In this document: positions 37,414-45,442 of the stretch, piece by piece
Numbering within the stretch: the stretch's first letter is position 1
Layout of the letters: each line of letters begins with the position of its first letter
Assembly: GCA_004379165.1 (NCBI GenBank)
Contig: NKXK01000025.1
Span: 157,890 to 221,889, forward strand
Source of the DNA: Rhodocyclaceae bacterium
Lineage (GTDB): Bacteria > Pseudomonadota > Gammaproteobacteria > Burkholderiales > Rhodocyclaceae
Direction: 5' to 3'
DNA length: 64,000 nt
Program-made: the position numbers and the translations under genes
Notes under the pieces: model-generated
Seen by the model: the letters and a program-made list of their open reading frames with translations, nothing else
What the model was told of the DNA's origin: nothing
The model's database searches: none

Positions 37414-38949
37414 ATGCCGGTTTCTAAGCTTGTTCAACTTGCCACTGCCGAGTCCGTCCTTTGTGGATTGCCGGGCGAGGCATTCCGGATGGCGGTTGAT
37501 CAGGCCGATCTGGCGATCTCGATCACCGACCCGAAGGCGAATATCCTGTTTGCCAACGAGGCATTTGTCCGCGTCACCGGCTTCAGCCGTGAAGAGATTG
37601 TCGGCAAGAACGAGTCGAGCTTGTCGAACAAGACCACCCCCCCCGAGGTCTATGCCGAACTCTGGGAATCATTGCGGGCCAATCACTCGTGGTCCGGAAA
37701 ACTCCTGAACCGACGCAAGAATGGCGAGTTGTATCTTGCGGAAATCACCATTTCCCCGATTGTCGATCAGGGTAGCGGGAAGGTGACCCATTATGTGGGC
37801 ATGCATCGGGACGTGACCGATATCCATCGACTGGAGCGGATGGTCGGCAATCAGAAGCAACTGATCGAGTCGGTCGTCGATGCTGCGCCGATGGCACTGG
37901 CCTTGCTGGATCAGAATGGCCGGGTCGTCCTCGATAACCAGGAATACAAAAAGCTGGTGACCGACCTGCGGGTCAGCGAGCCGGCGCACATGCTGCTGGA
38001 CTCGCTGATGCCTGGCTGGCGGGGATGTTTGCCCCCCGATGCCGCAGATTTCACCTTTACCGGGCGCGAGTCCCGCATCGACCGTGAAGGTGCCCGGCCA
38101 CGCTGGCTTTCGGTAAGCGCATCGGTGATCGACATGCACAGTGATTGCGCTACAACCTATTTTTGCGCCGCGGGCCAGCCCGGGATACTGCTGGTCATCT
38201 CGGACATTACCGGTCTGCGCGAAGAGCAGGAACGGGCGCGGGCAGCAGCGCTCAAGGCGACACTGGCGGATGAGGAGCGGACGGCAGCATTGCGCGAAGG
38301 GTTGTCGGCGGCACTTTTCCGTCTTGAAGAACCGATGAACATGATGATGTCGGCGATTGCCATCCTCAAGCGTCGCGATCCGGCGAGTGCGAACATGCTG
38401 GAGCAGGCTGTTTTCTCCAGCCGAGAGCATCTCGACAGCCTGCGCCAGGCGATCCCGCAGAGTCCTCAGGAGATCGTGGTCAGCGTCAATCTCAACGAGG
38501 TGTTGCGCGATGTGCTGGAGGTGAGCACGCCCCGCTTGCTTGCGGCGGGGGTCGTGGTTGACTGGCAACCGTCGGCAACGCTGCCGCCTGTGCTTGGTCG
38601 GGCGCTGCAGCTGCGCATGCTCTTCAAGGCGCTGGTGGATAACGCGGTCGAAGCAATGAATATCAAGGGCTGGCGACGTCGGGAACTCTCTTTGAGCACC
38701 CGGCTGCGTGGTCCGTGCATCGTTGTCAGCGTGCTCGATACGGGGCCGGGAATACCGAAGGAATGGCGGAACAAGGCATTCGAGCCGTTCTTTACGGCCA
38801 AGAGCGGTAGCGGAAAACATGTCGGGACAGGGCTGTCGCGGGCGCAGCAGGTGGTTGCCGATCACGGCGGCATCATTGATATCGACGATAGTCCCAGTGG
38901 AGGTTGTGCCATCCATGTCGAGTTTCGTCTGGATGGGGACCCGATCTGA
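37414..38949 (+). CDS. nifL: Nitrogen fixation regulator NifL
   Basis: A 511-residue anti-activator that binds NifA under oxygen or fixed nitrogen. PAS1 (about 25-145; SITDPKANILFANEAFVRVT) is the FAD redox sensor of the family, PAS2 follows (about 150-275). The C-terminal half is kinase-like, with ATP-binding features VLDTGPGIP and HVGTGLSRAQQVVADHGG, but no phospho-acceptor His at the usual place (RLEEPMNMMMSAI), as expected for a NifL that works by protein contact. GGGAG precedes the ATG; nifA follows after 3 nt. Confidence 0.95.
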   Translation: MPVSKLVQLATAESVLCGLPGEAFRMAVDQADLAISITDPKANILFANEAFVRVTGFSREEIVGKNESSLSNKTTPPEVYAELWESLRANHSWSGKLLNRRKNGELYLAEITISPIVDQGSGKVTHYVGMHRDVTDIHRLERMVGNQKQLIESVVDAAPMALALLDQNGRVVLDNQEYKKLVTDLRVSEPAHMLLDSLMPGWRGCLPPDAADFTFTGRESRIDREGARPRWLSVSASVIDMHSDCATTYFCAAGQPGILLVISDITGLREEQERARAAALKATLADEERTAALREGLSAALFRLEEPMNMMMSAIAILKRRDPASANMLEQAVFSSREHLDSLRQAIPQSPQEIVVSVNLNEVLRDVLEVSTPRLLAAGVVVDWQPSATLPPVLGRALQLRMLFKALVDNAVEAMNIKGWRRRELSLSTRLRGPCIVVSVLDTGPGIPKEWRNKAFEPFFTAKSGSGKHVGTGLSRAQQVVADHGGIIDIDDSPSGGCAIHVEFRLDGDPI

Positions 38950-38952
38950 AGA

Positions 38953-40596
38953 ATGGTTGATTCAATGCGCGAACTCCATCATCTGCAGAAAGTTGACGAG
39001 GAATGTCTGCCGCATTCCTCCGGCTTCTGCCGGACCCACGAACTGAACCTGCTCCTGATTTCTGCACTGTATGCGGTCAGCCGGGTGCTGAGCCGGACAC
39101 TCGATGTCAATGAAACACTGCGCGATGTCTTGCGGGTGCTTCATGACGAGGCCGGGTTGTGCCGCGGGCTGTTGAGCGTCCTCGATCAGGAAAGCGGAAA
39201 GCTGGCCATCCATACGATTTACAGCCCGGATGGGCTGGTCGAGGACGATGCCACGTACGGTCCGGGCGAGGGCATCATCGGACTGGTACTAGAGCGTCCG
39301 CGAACCATCAAGCTGGCTCGCGTTGCTGACGAACCGCGTTTTCTCAATCGCAGTGCGATTTACGACCCGGCGTTGCCTTTTATTGCCGTGCCGATCAAGG
39401 CGGGTGGCGATTTCAAGGGGGTGCTCGCTGTCCAGCCGGAGGCGCCGGAAGATGGCTTGCTCGACGAACGGGCGCAGTTCGTCGAAATGGTCGCCAACCT
39501 GATCGGCCAGAGCCTGCGGCTGGCGACCGAAGTCGCACAGGAAAAGTCTTCGCTGCTTGAAGAGCGTGATCTCTTGCGGCGCACGGTCCGTCATCAGCAT
39601 GGCTTTGACAGCATGGTCGGACGTTCAGCGGTCATGCGGCGTGTCTTTGACCAGGCGCGCATGGTCGCCAAGTGGAACACCACCGTGCTGATTCGTGGTG
39701 AGACTGGCACCGGCAAGGAACTGATCGCCAACGCCATTCATTACAACTCGCCGCGGGCACGCAACGCGATGGTCAAGCTGAATTGCGCCGCGCTGCCCGA
39801 GAATCTGCTCGAATCCGAGCTGTTCGGCCACGAGCGGGGGGCCTTTACCGGCGCGGTCGAATCGCGCAAGGGCCGTTTCGAGCAGGCCCATGGTGGCACG
39901 CTATTCCTCGATGAGATCGGCGAAGTGTCGGCACCTTTTCAGGCCAAGTTGCTGCGTGTGCTGCAGGAGGGCGAGTTCGAGCGGGTCGGTGGCAGCAAGA
40001 CCGTCAAGGTCGATGTCCGGATCATCGCAGCAACCCATCGCGACCTCGAGACGGCAGTGGATATGGGTGACTTCCGTGAGGATCTGTTCTACCGGCTCAA
40101 CGTCATGCCGCTATTCCTGCCGCCCCTGCGCGAGCGGATCGAGGACATTCCGGAAATTGCCCGCCACCTGCTGAACAAGATCGGCAGCGATCAACGTCGC
40201 AAGCTAGCGTTGAGCGAGACGGCAATGCGACGACTGGCCAGCCACGACTGGCCGGGGAACGTTCGCGAACTGGAAAATTGTCTGGAGCGGGCCGCTGTTC
40301 TCTCTGAAGATGGGGCGATCGACGTCGATCTGATCCGTTTCCCGAGTGCGCGGGAGCGTCCTGTGTCCCGACCGGTCGCCCGACCGCAAGCAGCGCCGGC
40401 ACCGGTAGCCGATCCCTACATGGAAAGTCCGCCACTCGATCTGGGCAACCCGGCGCTCAGTGAAAAGGAGCGGGTCATCGCCGCGCTGGAGCAGGCCGGC
40501 TGGGTACAGGCCAAGGCAGCGCGCCTGCTGGGCATGACGCCGCGGCAGATCGCTTACCGGATCCAGATTCTGAACATCGAGGTCAAGCAGTTCTAA
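38953..40596 (+). CDS. nifA: Nif-specific transcriptional activator NifA
   Basis: A 547-residue sigma-54 enhancer-binding protein: N-terminal GAF domain (about 45-195), AAA+ domain with Walker A GETGTGKE, the sigma-54 contact loop GAFTGA and Walker [11 protein letters not shown], and a C-terminal helix-turn-helix ([18 protein letters not shown]). The interdomain linker lacks the C-x4-C pair of oxygen-sensitive NifA proteins, matching control by the adjacent NifL. The start may be 38953 or the second Met (38965). Confidence 0.96.
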   Translation: MVDSMRELHHLQKVDEECLPHSSGFCRTHELNLLLISALYAVSRVLSRTLDVNETLRDVLRVLHDEAGLCRGLLSVLDQESGKLAIHTIYSPDGLVEDDATYGPGEGIIGLVLERPRTIKLARVADEPRFLNRSAIYDPALPFIAVPIKAGGDFKGVLAVQPEAPEDGLLDERAQFVEMVANLIGQSLRLATEVAQEKSSLLEERDLLRRTVRHQHGFDSMVGRSAVMRRVFDQARMVAKWNTTVLIRGETGTGKELIANAIHYNSPRARNAMVKLNCAALPENLLESELFGHERGAFTGAVESRKGRFEQAHGGTLFLDEIGEVSAPFQAKLLRVLQEGEFERVGGSKTVKVDVRIIAATHRDLETAVDMGDFREDLFYRLNVMPLFLPPLRERIEDIPEIARHLLNKIGSDQRRKLALSETAMRRLASHDWPGNVRELENCLERAAVLSEDGAIDVDLIRFPSARERPVSRPVARPQAAPAPVADPYMESPPLDLGNPALSEKERVIAALEQAGWVQAKAARLLGMTPRQIAYRIQILNIEVKQF

Positions 40597-40637
40597 GCGG
40601 GCCGAGCCAAGGCTTTTGCGCATCGCAATATCGGAAT

Positions 40638-40653
40638 TGTCGCAAAACAGACA
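40638..40653 (+). promoter_or_regulatory. NifA upstream activator site
   Basis: TGTCGCAAAACAGACA, an exact TGT-N10-ACA, about 55 bp before the -24 element of the following sigma-54 promoter. Confidence 0.85.
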
Positions 40654-40707
40654 AATAGTGATTTCAGTAAGTAATTGGTTTTGTGCAGATTTGTTCTCTA
40701 AGTTTGC

Positions 40708-40723
40708 TGGCACTCCCTTTGCA
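40708..40723 (+). promoter_or_regulatory. Sigma-54 promoter of the fdx-nifZ-nifF operon
   Basis: TGGCACTCCCTTTGCA, GG-N10-GC with a near-consensus match, 30 nt before the ATG at 40753. Confidence 0.92.
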
Positions 40724-40752
40724 ATAGTCTGCTCATTGCCAAGGAGATACCC

Positions 40753-41082
40753 ATGCAAAAACCCAAGAAACACGTTCTTGTCTGCGTTCAGGGCCGTCCG
40801 AAAGGGCACCCGCGCGGATCCTGCCAGGAAAAGGGCTGTGGCCAGACCTGGCAGGCCTTTTCCGACGAATTCACGACCCGCAACCTGTGGGCGTCCGGCT
40901 TCCTGCTCACCAACACTGGCTGCCTGGGCCCCTGCCACCTCGGGCCGAGCGTGCTGGTCTACCCGGAAGGCATCATGTACACCGGTGTCAAACCGGAGGA
41001 TGTCGCGACCATCATCGACGAGCACCTGTTGTTCGACCAGCCGGTCGAACGCCTGAAGGCGCCTGCCGACGTCTGGGCCTGA
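40753..41082 (+). CDS. Thioredoxin-like [2Fe-2S] ferredoxin, nif-associated
   Basis: A 109-residue protein with the thioredoxin-like [2Fe-2S] fold: cysteines in GSCQEKGCGQ and TNTGCLGPCHLGPSVLVYPE. It is first in a NifA-controlled operon with nifZ, nifF and a NifX-like gene. Relatives occur in nif clusters of Azotobacter and Azoarcus; a role as electron carrier or protective Fe-S protein is inferred. Confidence 0.9.
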   Translation: MQKPKKHVLVCVQGRPKGHPRGSCQEKGCGQTWQAFSDEFTTRNLWASGFLLTNTGCLGPCHLGPSVLVYPEGIMYTGVKPEDVATIIDEHLLFDQPVERLKAPADVWA

Positions 41083-41086
41083 AATC

Positions 41087-41356
41087 ATGGAAAAGATCCA
41101 GTACGAAGTCGGTGACATGGTCTTCGCTGCCGAAGACATTCTCAACGATGGCGGCATGCCGGGCATCGAGGAAGAGGAAGGCCTGATCGCGCCGGCCGGC
41201 ATGCGTGGGGTTGTCGTTCATTACGGCGTGGCCGAAATGGACGAGAGCAAGGAAATCTACCTCGTCCAGTTCGAGAACGGCCCGGAGGGCACGCTCGGCC
41301 ATCCGGTCGGTTGCCTGCCCGATGAGTTGACGCAGGAAGAACCTGCCGCTGCGTAA
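41087..41356 (+). CDS. nifZ: Nitrogen fixation protein NifZ
   Basis: An 89-residue NifZ-like protein (YEVGDMVFAAEDILNDGGMP; RGVVVHYGVAEMD), involved in P-cluster maturation of the MoFe protein in studied diazotrophs. It is shorter than Azotobacter NifZ. It sits 4 nt after the [2Fe-2S] gene and 4 nt before nifF. Confidence 0.85.
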   Translation: MEKIQYEVGDMVFAAEDILNDGGMPGIEEEEGLIAPAGMRGVVVHYGVAEMDESKEIYLVQFENGPEGTLGHPVGCLPDELTQEEPAAA

Positions 41357-41360
41357 GCCC

Positions 41361-41894
41361 ATGGACAAAATCGGCATTTTTTTCGGCACCGATACCGGGC
41401 GTACCCGGCTGATCGCCAAGCAGATTGCGAAAAAGCTGGGCGATACTGCCGCTGCGCCGGTCAATATCGGTCGCACAACGCTTGCTGACTTTCTGGCCTA
41501 CGACCACCTGATCGTCGGTAGCCCGACCCTTGGCGACGGCATGCTGCCCGGCGAATCCTGTGGCCTTTCACAGCCCAGCTGGGAGGAGTTCGTGCCGCAA
41601 CTGGCAGCTGCCGACCTGACGGGAAAGACCATTGCCATCTTTGGCCTGGGCGACCAGAAAAAGTATACCCACGAGTTCGTCGACGCCATCGGTATCCTCC
41701 ACGACGCCTTCGTTGCCCGCGGTGCCCGCGTGGTCGGGCGCTGGCCCACTGCCGGCTACGACTTCGCAGCCTCGCAAGCGGTCGATGGTGACGAATTCCT
41801 CGGCCTGGCCCTCGATCAGCACCACCAGCCGGTACTGACCGAGGAGCGCATCGACGCCTGGCTGGCTCAGATCAAAACGGAGTTTCTGCGATGA
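41361..41894 (+). CDS. nifF: Flavodoxin, electron donor to nitrogenase
   Basis: A 177-residue long-chain flavodoxin: FMN phosphate loop FFGTDTGRTRLIAK, and the 90s loop region FGLGDQKKYTHEFVDA. In a NifA-controlled operon, so probably the nitrogenase electron donor NifF. A second flavodoxin of the same class is at 48388. The stop overlaps the next ATG (ATGA). Confidence 0.9.
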   Translation: MDKIGIFFGTDTGRTRLIAKQIAKKLGDTAAAPVNIGRTTLADFLAYDHLIVGSPTLGDGMLPGESCGLSQPSWEEFVPQLAAADLTGKTIAIFGLGDQKKYTHEFVDAIGILHDAFVARGARVVGRWPTAGYDFAASQAVDGDEFLGLALDQHHQPVLTEERIDAWLAQIKTEFLR

Positions 41895-42196
41895 ATGCCA
41901 ACCCATGGAGCCTGCCCAAGGACCGAGCCATTCGCCATTTGCTGGTATCGCTGGATGCGCGGGTGGGCGAGGCCTGCGAACTCGACCCGGCCGATGGTCC
42001 GGACCCCTGCATGGTGACCTTGCGCCATGCCGAGCTGGAAAAGCTGCGGGCGCACATCTTCCTTCATGGTCAGCGACCCGGTACGTACGGCCTGTTTTTT
42101 GAGTATCCGCATCCGGTGCCGGGCATTCTGGAAGCAGAGGAGAACCTGAGCCTGCGCGCGGCGATATCCAGCCTGGCCATTCATTTTGATGCCTGA
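41891..42196 (+). CDS. Conserved nif-operon protein of unknown function
   Basis: A 101-residue protein starting MNANPWSLPKDRAIRHLLVS; no membrane segment, no metal motif (two Cys). It overlaps nifF by 4 nt and precedes the NifX-like gene, so it is part of the operon. No function is known to me. Confidence 0.72.
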   Translation: MNANPWSLPKDRAIRHLLVSLDARVGEACELDPADGPDPCMVTLRHAELEKLRAHIFLHGQRPGTYGLFFEYPHPVPGILEAEENLSLRAAISSLAIHFDA

Positions 42197-42220
42197 GTCG
42201 AGGCTGCGGAGAGGTCGAAC

Positions 42221-42613
42221 ATGAAAATCGCCATTGCCACCAAGGATTTCACCGATGTCAGCGGCCATGCGGGTCAGGCGCGCCAATGGCTCTTGTACGA
42301 TCTGACCGAGCATCGGTCCAGTCAGCTGCTGCCAGTACCCCGGCGCATCGACCTGAACAAGGACCAGGTGTTACACGTCTTTGAGGACAACGAACCGCAC
42401 CCGCTCGATGGTGTCGATATCGTCGTCGCGGCCAGTGCCGGCGATGGTTTCATCCGCCACATGAAAAAACGCCGCGCCGAAGTGCTGCTCACCGCCGAAA
42501 GCGATCCGGCGCTGGCGATCACCCGCATCCTGGCCGGCGAAGCACTGCCCGATCCGCGCTTCGATATCACCACCACGCTGTGCAAGATTCGCGATCTGTT
42601 CTCGCGCTACTAG
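42221..42613 (+). CDS. NifX/NifB-C-terminal-like FeMo-co binding protein
   Basis: A 130-residue protein of the dinitrogenase iron-molybdenum cofactor biosynthesis family (MKIAIATKDFTDVSGHAGQA; VVAASAGDGFIRHMKKRRAE). NifX-type proteins hold NifB-co or FeMo-co precursors during assembly. GGAGAGG lies upstream of the start. Last gene of the operon; it converges with the monooxygenase gene 1 nt away. Confidence 0.88.
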   Translation: MKIAIATKDFTDVSGHAGQARQWLLYDLTEHRSSQLLPVPRRIDLNKDQVLHVFEDNEPHPLDGVDIVVAASAGDGFIRHMKKRRAEVLLTAESDPALAITRILAGEALPDPRFDITTTLCKIRDLFSRY

Positions 42614-42614
42614 C

Positions 42615-42920
42615 TCAAAGCACCGACGCGAACACTTCCAGTTGCGGCGGACCGAGGTAGAAGTCGCGCGGCGACTGTCCGGCCTGCATGTGCGCCTTGC
42701 GGAAGGCTTCCGATTTCGTCCAGTCGATGAAGGCCTGCTCCGACGCCCATACCGAATGCGAGGCGAACAGCGTGCATTCGTCAGTCGTCTGGCCGCGCAA
42801 CAGGTTGAAGGAAACAAAACCCGGTACCTCGTCGAGATAGCTGTTGCGATTGCGCCAGTGGGCGATGAAATCATCCTCGCGGCCGGGGGCGATACGGAAG
42901 CGGTTCATGGCGAGAAACAT
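42615..42920 (-). CDS. Antibiotic biosynthesis monooxygenase-domain protein
   Basis: A 101-residue ABM-fold protein (MFLAMNRFRIAPGREDDFIA; GFVSFNLLRGQTTDECTLFA), resembling heme-degrading monooxygenases of the HmuQ/IsdG type. The start at 42920 has AAGGAA upstream. It is the only minus-strand gene here and sits inside the nif region; it may have a role in heme or iron supply (inference). Confidence 0.82.
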   Translation of the reverse strand: MFLAMNRFRIAPGREDDFIAHWRNRNSYLDEVPGFVSFNLLRGQTTDECTLFASHSVWASEQAFIDWTKSEAFRKAHMQAGQSPRDFYLGPPQLEVFASVL

Positions 42921-42999
42921 CGAATTTCCTTGTCTGGATGGCTTGCACGCTTGTTGCTGGAAAGGGTTTTCCAACCCGATACCTGACAACAAGCAAGAA

Positions 43000-43464
43000 A
43001 TGAACGCATTCGATGATGACGAAAAACTCGACTTCGGCCAACTGCCGCTGGAAGTCGATCACCTGCTGCAGCAAGGCGTGGCGGCGCATTTCGGCGACCG
43101 CGCGCTGGCCGAACGCTTCTTCCTCGCTGCCATTTCCCTGGCTCCGGACGCCGTTCAGGCGCGCCGCTGCCTGGTCAAGCATTACAACCGTTGTCGACAA
43201 TTCGACAAGGCCCTGCGCGCCGCTCAGGACTGGGTCGCCACCGCCGCCCGCAACGCCGGCCTGCCGGACAACTGGCTGTTGTGGAAAACCGCCCCCGGCT
43301 ACGCGCTGTCGGCGCTCAAGGGCCTGGCCTTCGTGCACCTGCGCGGCGGCCAGTCGGCCAAGGCGGAAGCGATGATCGCCCGCGTTATCGCTATGGACCC
43401 GGATGATGCGGTAGGTGGCTCGGTGGTCGCGGCGCTGCTGGAAGAGACGCGGCTGGCAATTTGA
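43000..43464 (+). CDS. TPR-like protein in the nif region
   Basis: A 154-residue helical protein starting MNAFDDDEKLDFGQLPLEVD, with helical-hairpin repeats typical of tetratricopeptides (AERFFLAAISLAPDAVQARR; AKAEAMIARVIAMDPDDAVG). It probably mediates protein contacts. Function unknown; divergent from the ABM gene and convergent with the AAA+ ATPase. Confidence 0.75.
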   Translation: MNAFDDDEKLDFGQLPLEVDHLLQQGVAAHFGDRALAERFFLAAISLAPDAVQARRCLVKHYNRCRQFDKALRAAQDWVATAARNAGLPDNWLLWKTAPGYALSALKGLAFVHLRGGQSAKAEAMIARVIAMDPDDAVGGSVVAALLEETRLAI

Positions 43465-43474
43465 CGCTTGCCGG

Positions 43475-43539
43475 AATTTGCTGAGTTTTCGGGTTCACCG
43501 CAGCAGTTACGGTGAACCCGAAAATCAGCCAAAAATCGG
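43475..43539. repeat. Dispersed repeat, inverted pair (copies d1 and d2)
   Basis: One copy on the minus strand (43475-43500; GGTGAACCCGAAAACTCAG) and one on the plus strand (43510-43539; GGTGAACCCGAAAATCAGCC) face each other, making an imperfect hairpin between two convergent genes. It might serve as a terminator. Confidence 0.7.
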
Positions 43540-43545
43540 GCGTTT

Positions 43546-45252
43546 TTAACCCGGCAATTCCACCTGCTCCAGCGCCCGAAACATACTGCATTTGCGGAAA
43601 ACGTCTTCGCTGGGCGGCACCTGTTTCTGGCTGCAGTATTTACTGACCAGCTTGGCCAGCCCCTTGATGTCGCGCCCGGAGGCCTGCGGGAAGATATCCG
43701 GCAGGCGATCCAGCAGCGCCGGCTCGATGGCCAGCCCGAACTGCGCGGCCATGACGCCCCAGATTTTCAGCCGGTCCTCGCGGTGCGGTGCGTGGAAGCG
43801 GATCAGCGCGATGCAGCGCGAGACGATGGCTTCGTCGATGTCATCCACCCGGTTGGTGGTCAGGAAGAGCAGGCCGTTGAAATACTCCAGCACGCGCAGG
43901 AACACGCCGACGACAGCGTTCATCGTGATGTTGTCGTCGCGCTTCTTGATGTACACATCGGCTTCGTCAATCAGCATGACCGCCCCCCAGCGCTGGGCGC
44001 GGGTCAGCACTTCCTTGAGCGCCGTTTCCATCGCCGCAACATTGAGGCCGAGCTGGCCGGAATGCACGCGGTAGAGTGGGCGCTTGATGATCTCCGAATA
44101 CACCTCGGCGGTCAGCGTCTTGCCTACCCCCGGTGGCCCGGCGCAGAGCACCGTCGTACCGCCCGACTTGCCGGCGACGATGTCGTCCATCAGCACATCC
44201 ATCTCGGCGGTCAGGATGTCGATCAGGTCGGTCTGCTCCGGCGGCAGCACCAGCTTGTCCTTGAGTTCCGGCTGGTAGGCGTAGGGCGCGATGTCGCCCA
44301 CATGCACCCAGACGTAGTGGTGCAGGTCGAGGTGGAACATCAAGATGAAGAAATGCACGGGCAGCTCGGTAAACAGCCCCTTCTTGATGCCGGCCTGCGT
44401 ATCCTCGATCTCCGCTTCCTCCTTGCCCGACAGCCGCGAATTGCGCTGCACCCGGCGGACGAACTTGGCGAGGATGTCGCCGGTCGCATCCATGGCCAGC
44501 ACGCGCTCGCCGAGGATGCTCTCGTCGTTGACCAGCCGCGCCGGGCTGCCGGTCGAGGACAGGATGATCTGGTCCTTGCGGGCAAAATCGGTGTCGCGGT
44601 GCGTTGCCGTCGGGTTCTCGGCGAACCAGCCGGTGCCGCTGCCGGAAAACTGCGCGCCGTACTGCGCCCGCCAGTCGAAATAGCGCGCCGCGCCCTCTTC
44701 GTAACTGGCGATCAGCGCCGGCGTTTCCTTGACGTAGCCCTTGGCGGCGAGGGTTTCGGCCACGGTGCGGCCGACGATGTCGGGGCCGGAAATACGCAGC
44801 GTCGCTGTCGCCAGCTTGGCGCGCGAGTTGGCCTTCAGTTCGAGAAAGATCTTGCCGCTCTCTTCTTCGGACGGCGGCGTGTAGTCCAGCCGGCTGACCA
44901 CCCAGGCCAGCGGCTTGCCGGTGATCGCTGCCGAGAACACCCAGCCGCGCTCGGCGTCTTCGGCCAGATAGCGGGCGATGGCCGGCACCGCCATTTCCAG
45001 CTCCTCGGCCTCGAAGCGGTGGCCGCCGCTGGCCAGCGCCGTGCGCAGGGTGGCGATCTGCGCCGCCTGCGCCCGCAGTTCGCGGTCGCCCTGGCCGTAA
45101 AGCGCTTGCAGCATGTCCAGCTCGGCCGGCTCGAAGCGGTTGAACGGCACCTCGACGCGGTTGCCGAAGCGCAATTGGTCGCGGAATTCTTCCAGGCGCG
45201 GAAAGGCCTTCATCATCGGCTCGATGTGCCGGCGGTCGATCTGCAGCTTCAT
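43546..45252 (-). CDS. AAA+ ATPase with uncharacterised N-terminal half
   Basis: A 568-residue protein. Residues about 330-540 are an AAA+ module: Walker A GPPGVGKTL, Walker B VMLIDEAD, sensor 1 LLFLTTNRVDDIDEAIVSRC. The N-terminal 320 residues match no family I recognise. It lies within the nif region between the TPR-like gene and ovothiol synthase. The client is unknown; AAA+ proteins of this shape often remodel or mature partner complexes, so nitrogenase assembly is one guess. Confidence 0.85.
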   Translation of the reverse strand: MKLQIDRRHIEPMMKAFPRLEEFRDQLRFGNRVEVPFNRFEPAELDMLQALYGQGDRELRAQAAQIATLRTALASGGHRFEAEELEMAVPAIARYLAEDAERGWVFSAAITGKPLAWVVSRLDYTPPSEEESGKIFLELKANSRAKLATATLRISGPDIVGRTVAETLAAKGYVKETPALIASYEEGAARYFDWRAQYGAQFSGSGTGWFAENPTATHRDTDFARKDQIILSSTGSPARLVNDESILGERVLAMDATGDILAKFVRRVQRNSRLSGKEEAEIEDTQAGIKKGLFTELPVHFFILMFHLDLHHYVWVHVGDIAPYAYQPELKDKLVLPPEQTDLIDILTAEMDVLMDDIVAGKSGGTTVLCAGPPGVGKTLTAEVYSEIIKRPLYRVHSGQLGLNVAAMETALKEVLTRAQRWGAVMLIDEADVYIKKRDDNITMNAVVGVFLRVLEYFNGLLFLTTNRVDDIDEAIVSRCIALIRFHAPHREDRLKIWGVMAAQFGLAIEPALLDRLPDIFPQASGRDIKGLAKLVSKYCSQKQVPPSEDVFRKCSMFRALEQVELPG

Positions 45253-45307
45253 CGGCTGCCTCCCAGTGGTTAGCTTGGGAGAGCTTTAGCCAGATTCATG
45301 CCGTCTG

Positions 45308-45338
45308 CGGTGAACATGAAAAAGCAATGAAAATCAGG
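45308..45338 (+). repeat. Dispersed 30-bp repeat, intergenic copy e
   Basis: CGGTGAACATGAAAAAGC followed by AATGAAAATCAGG, between the AAA+ ATPase and ovothiol synthase genes; the least conserved intergenic copy. Confidence 0.5.
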
Positions 45339-45442
45339 TTTTGCGCAGCCAAATTGCGAGCGAGTGTCGTGAAGCAAACAAGGTAGCCGCACGGACGGTC
45401 GACGTTACGACAGCTCGCAAGGCGGTTCGCTAACGCTGCCTC

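Noticed and set aside
42940..42956. Possible sigma-54 promoter (TTGCACGCTTGTTGCT) before the TPR-like gene
   Set aside because: The invariant GG of the -24 element is TG, and no NifA site is found upstream.
43783..45273. A 496-codon frame antisense to the AAA+ ATPase
   Set aside because: The AAA+ motifs are on the minus strand; the plus frame is His/Gln/Arg-rich noise.
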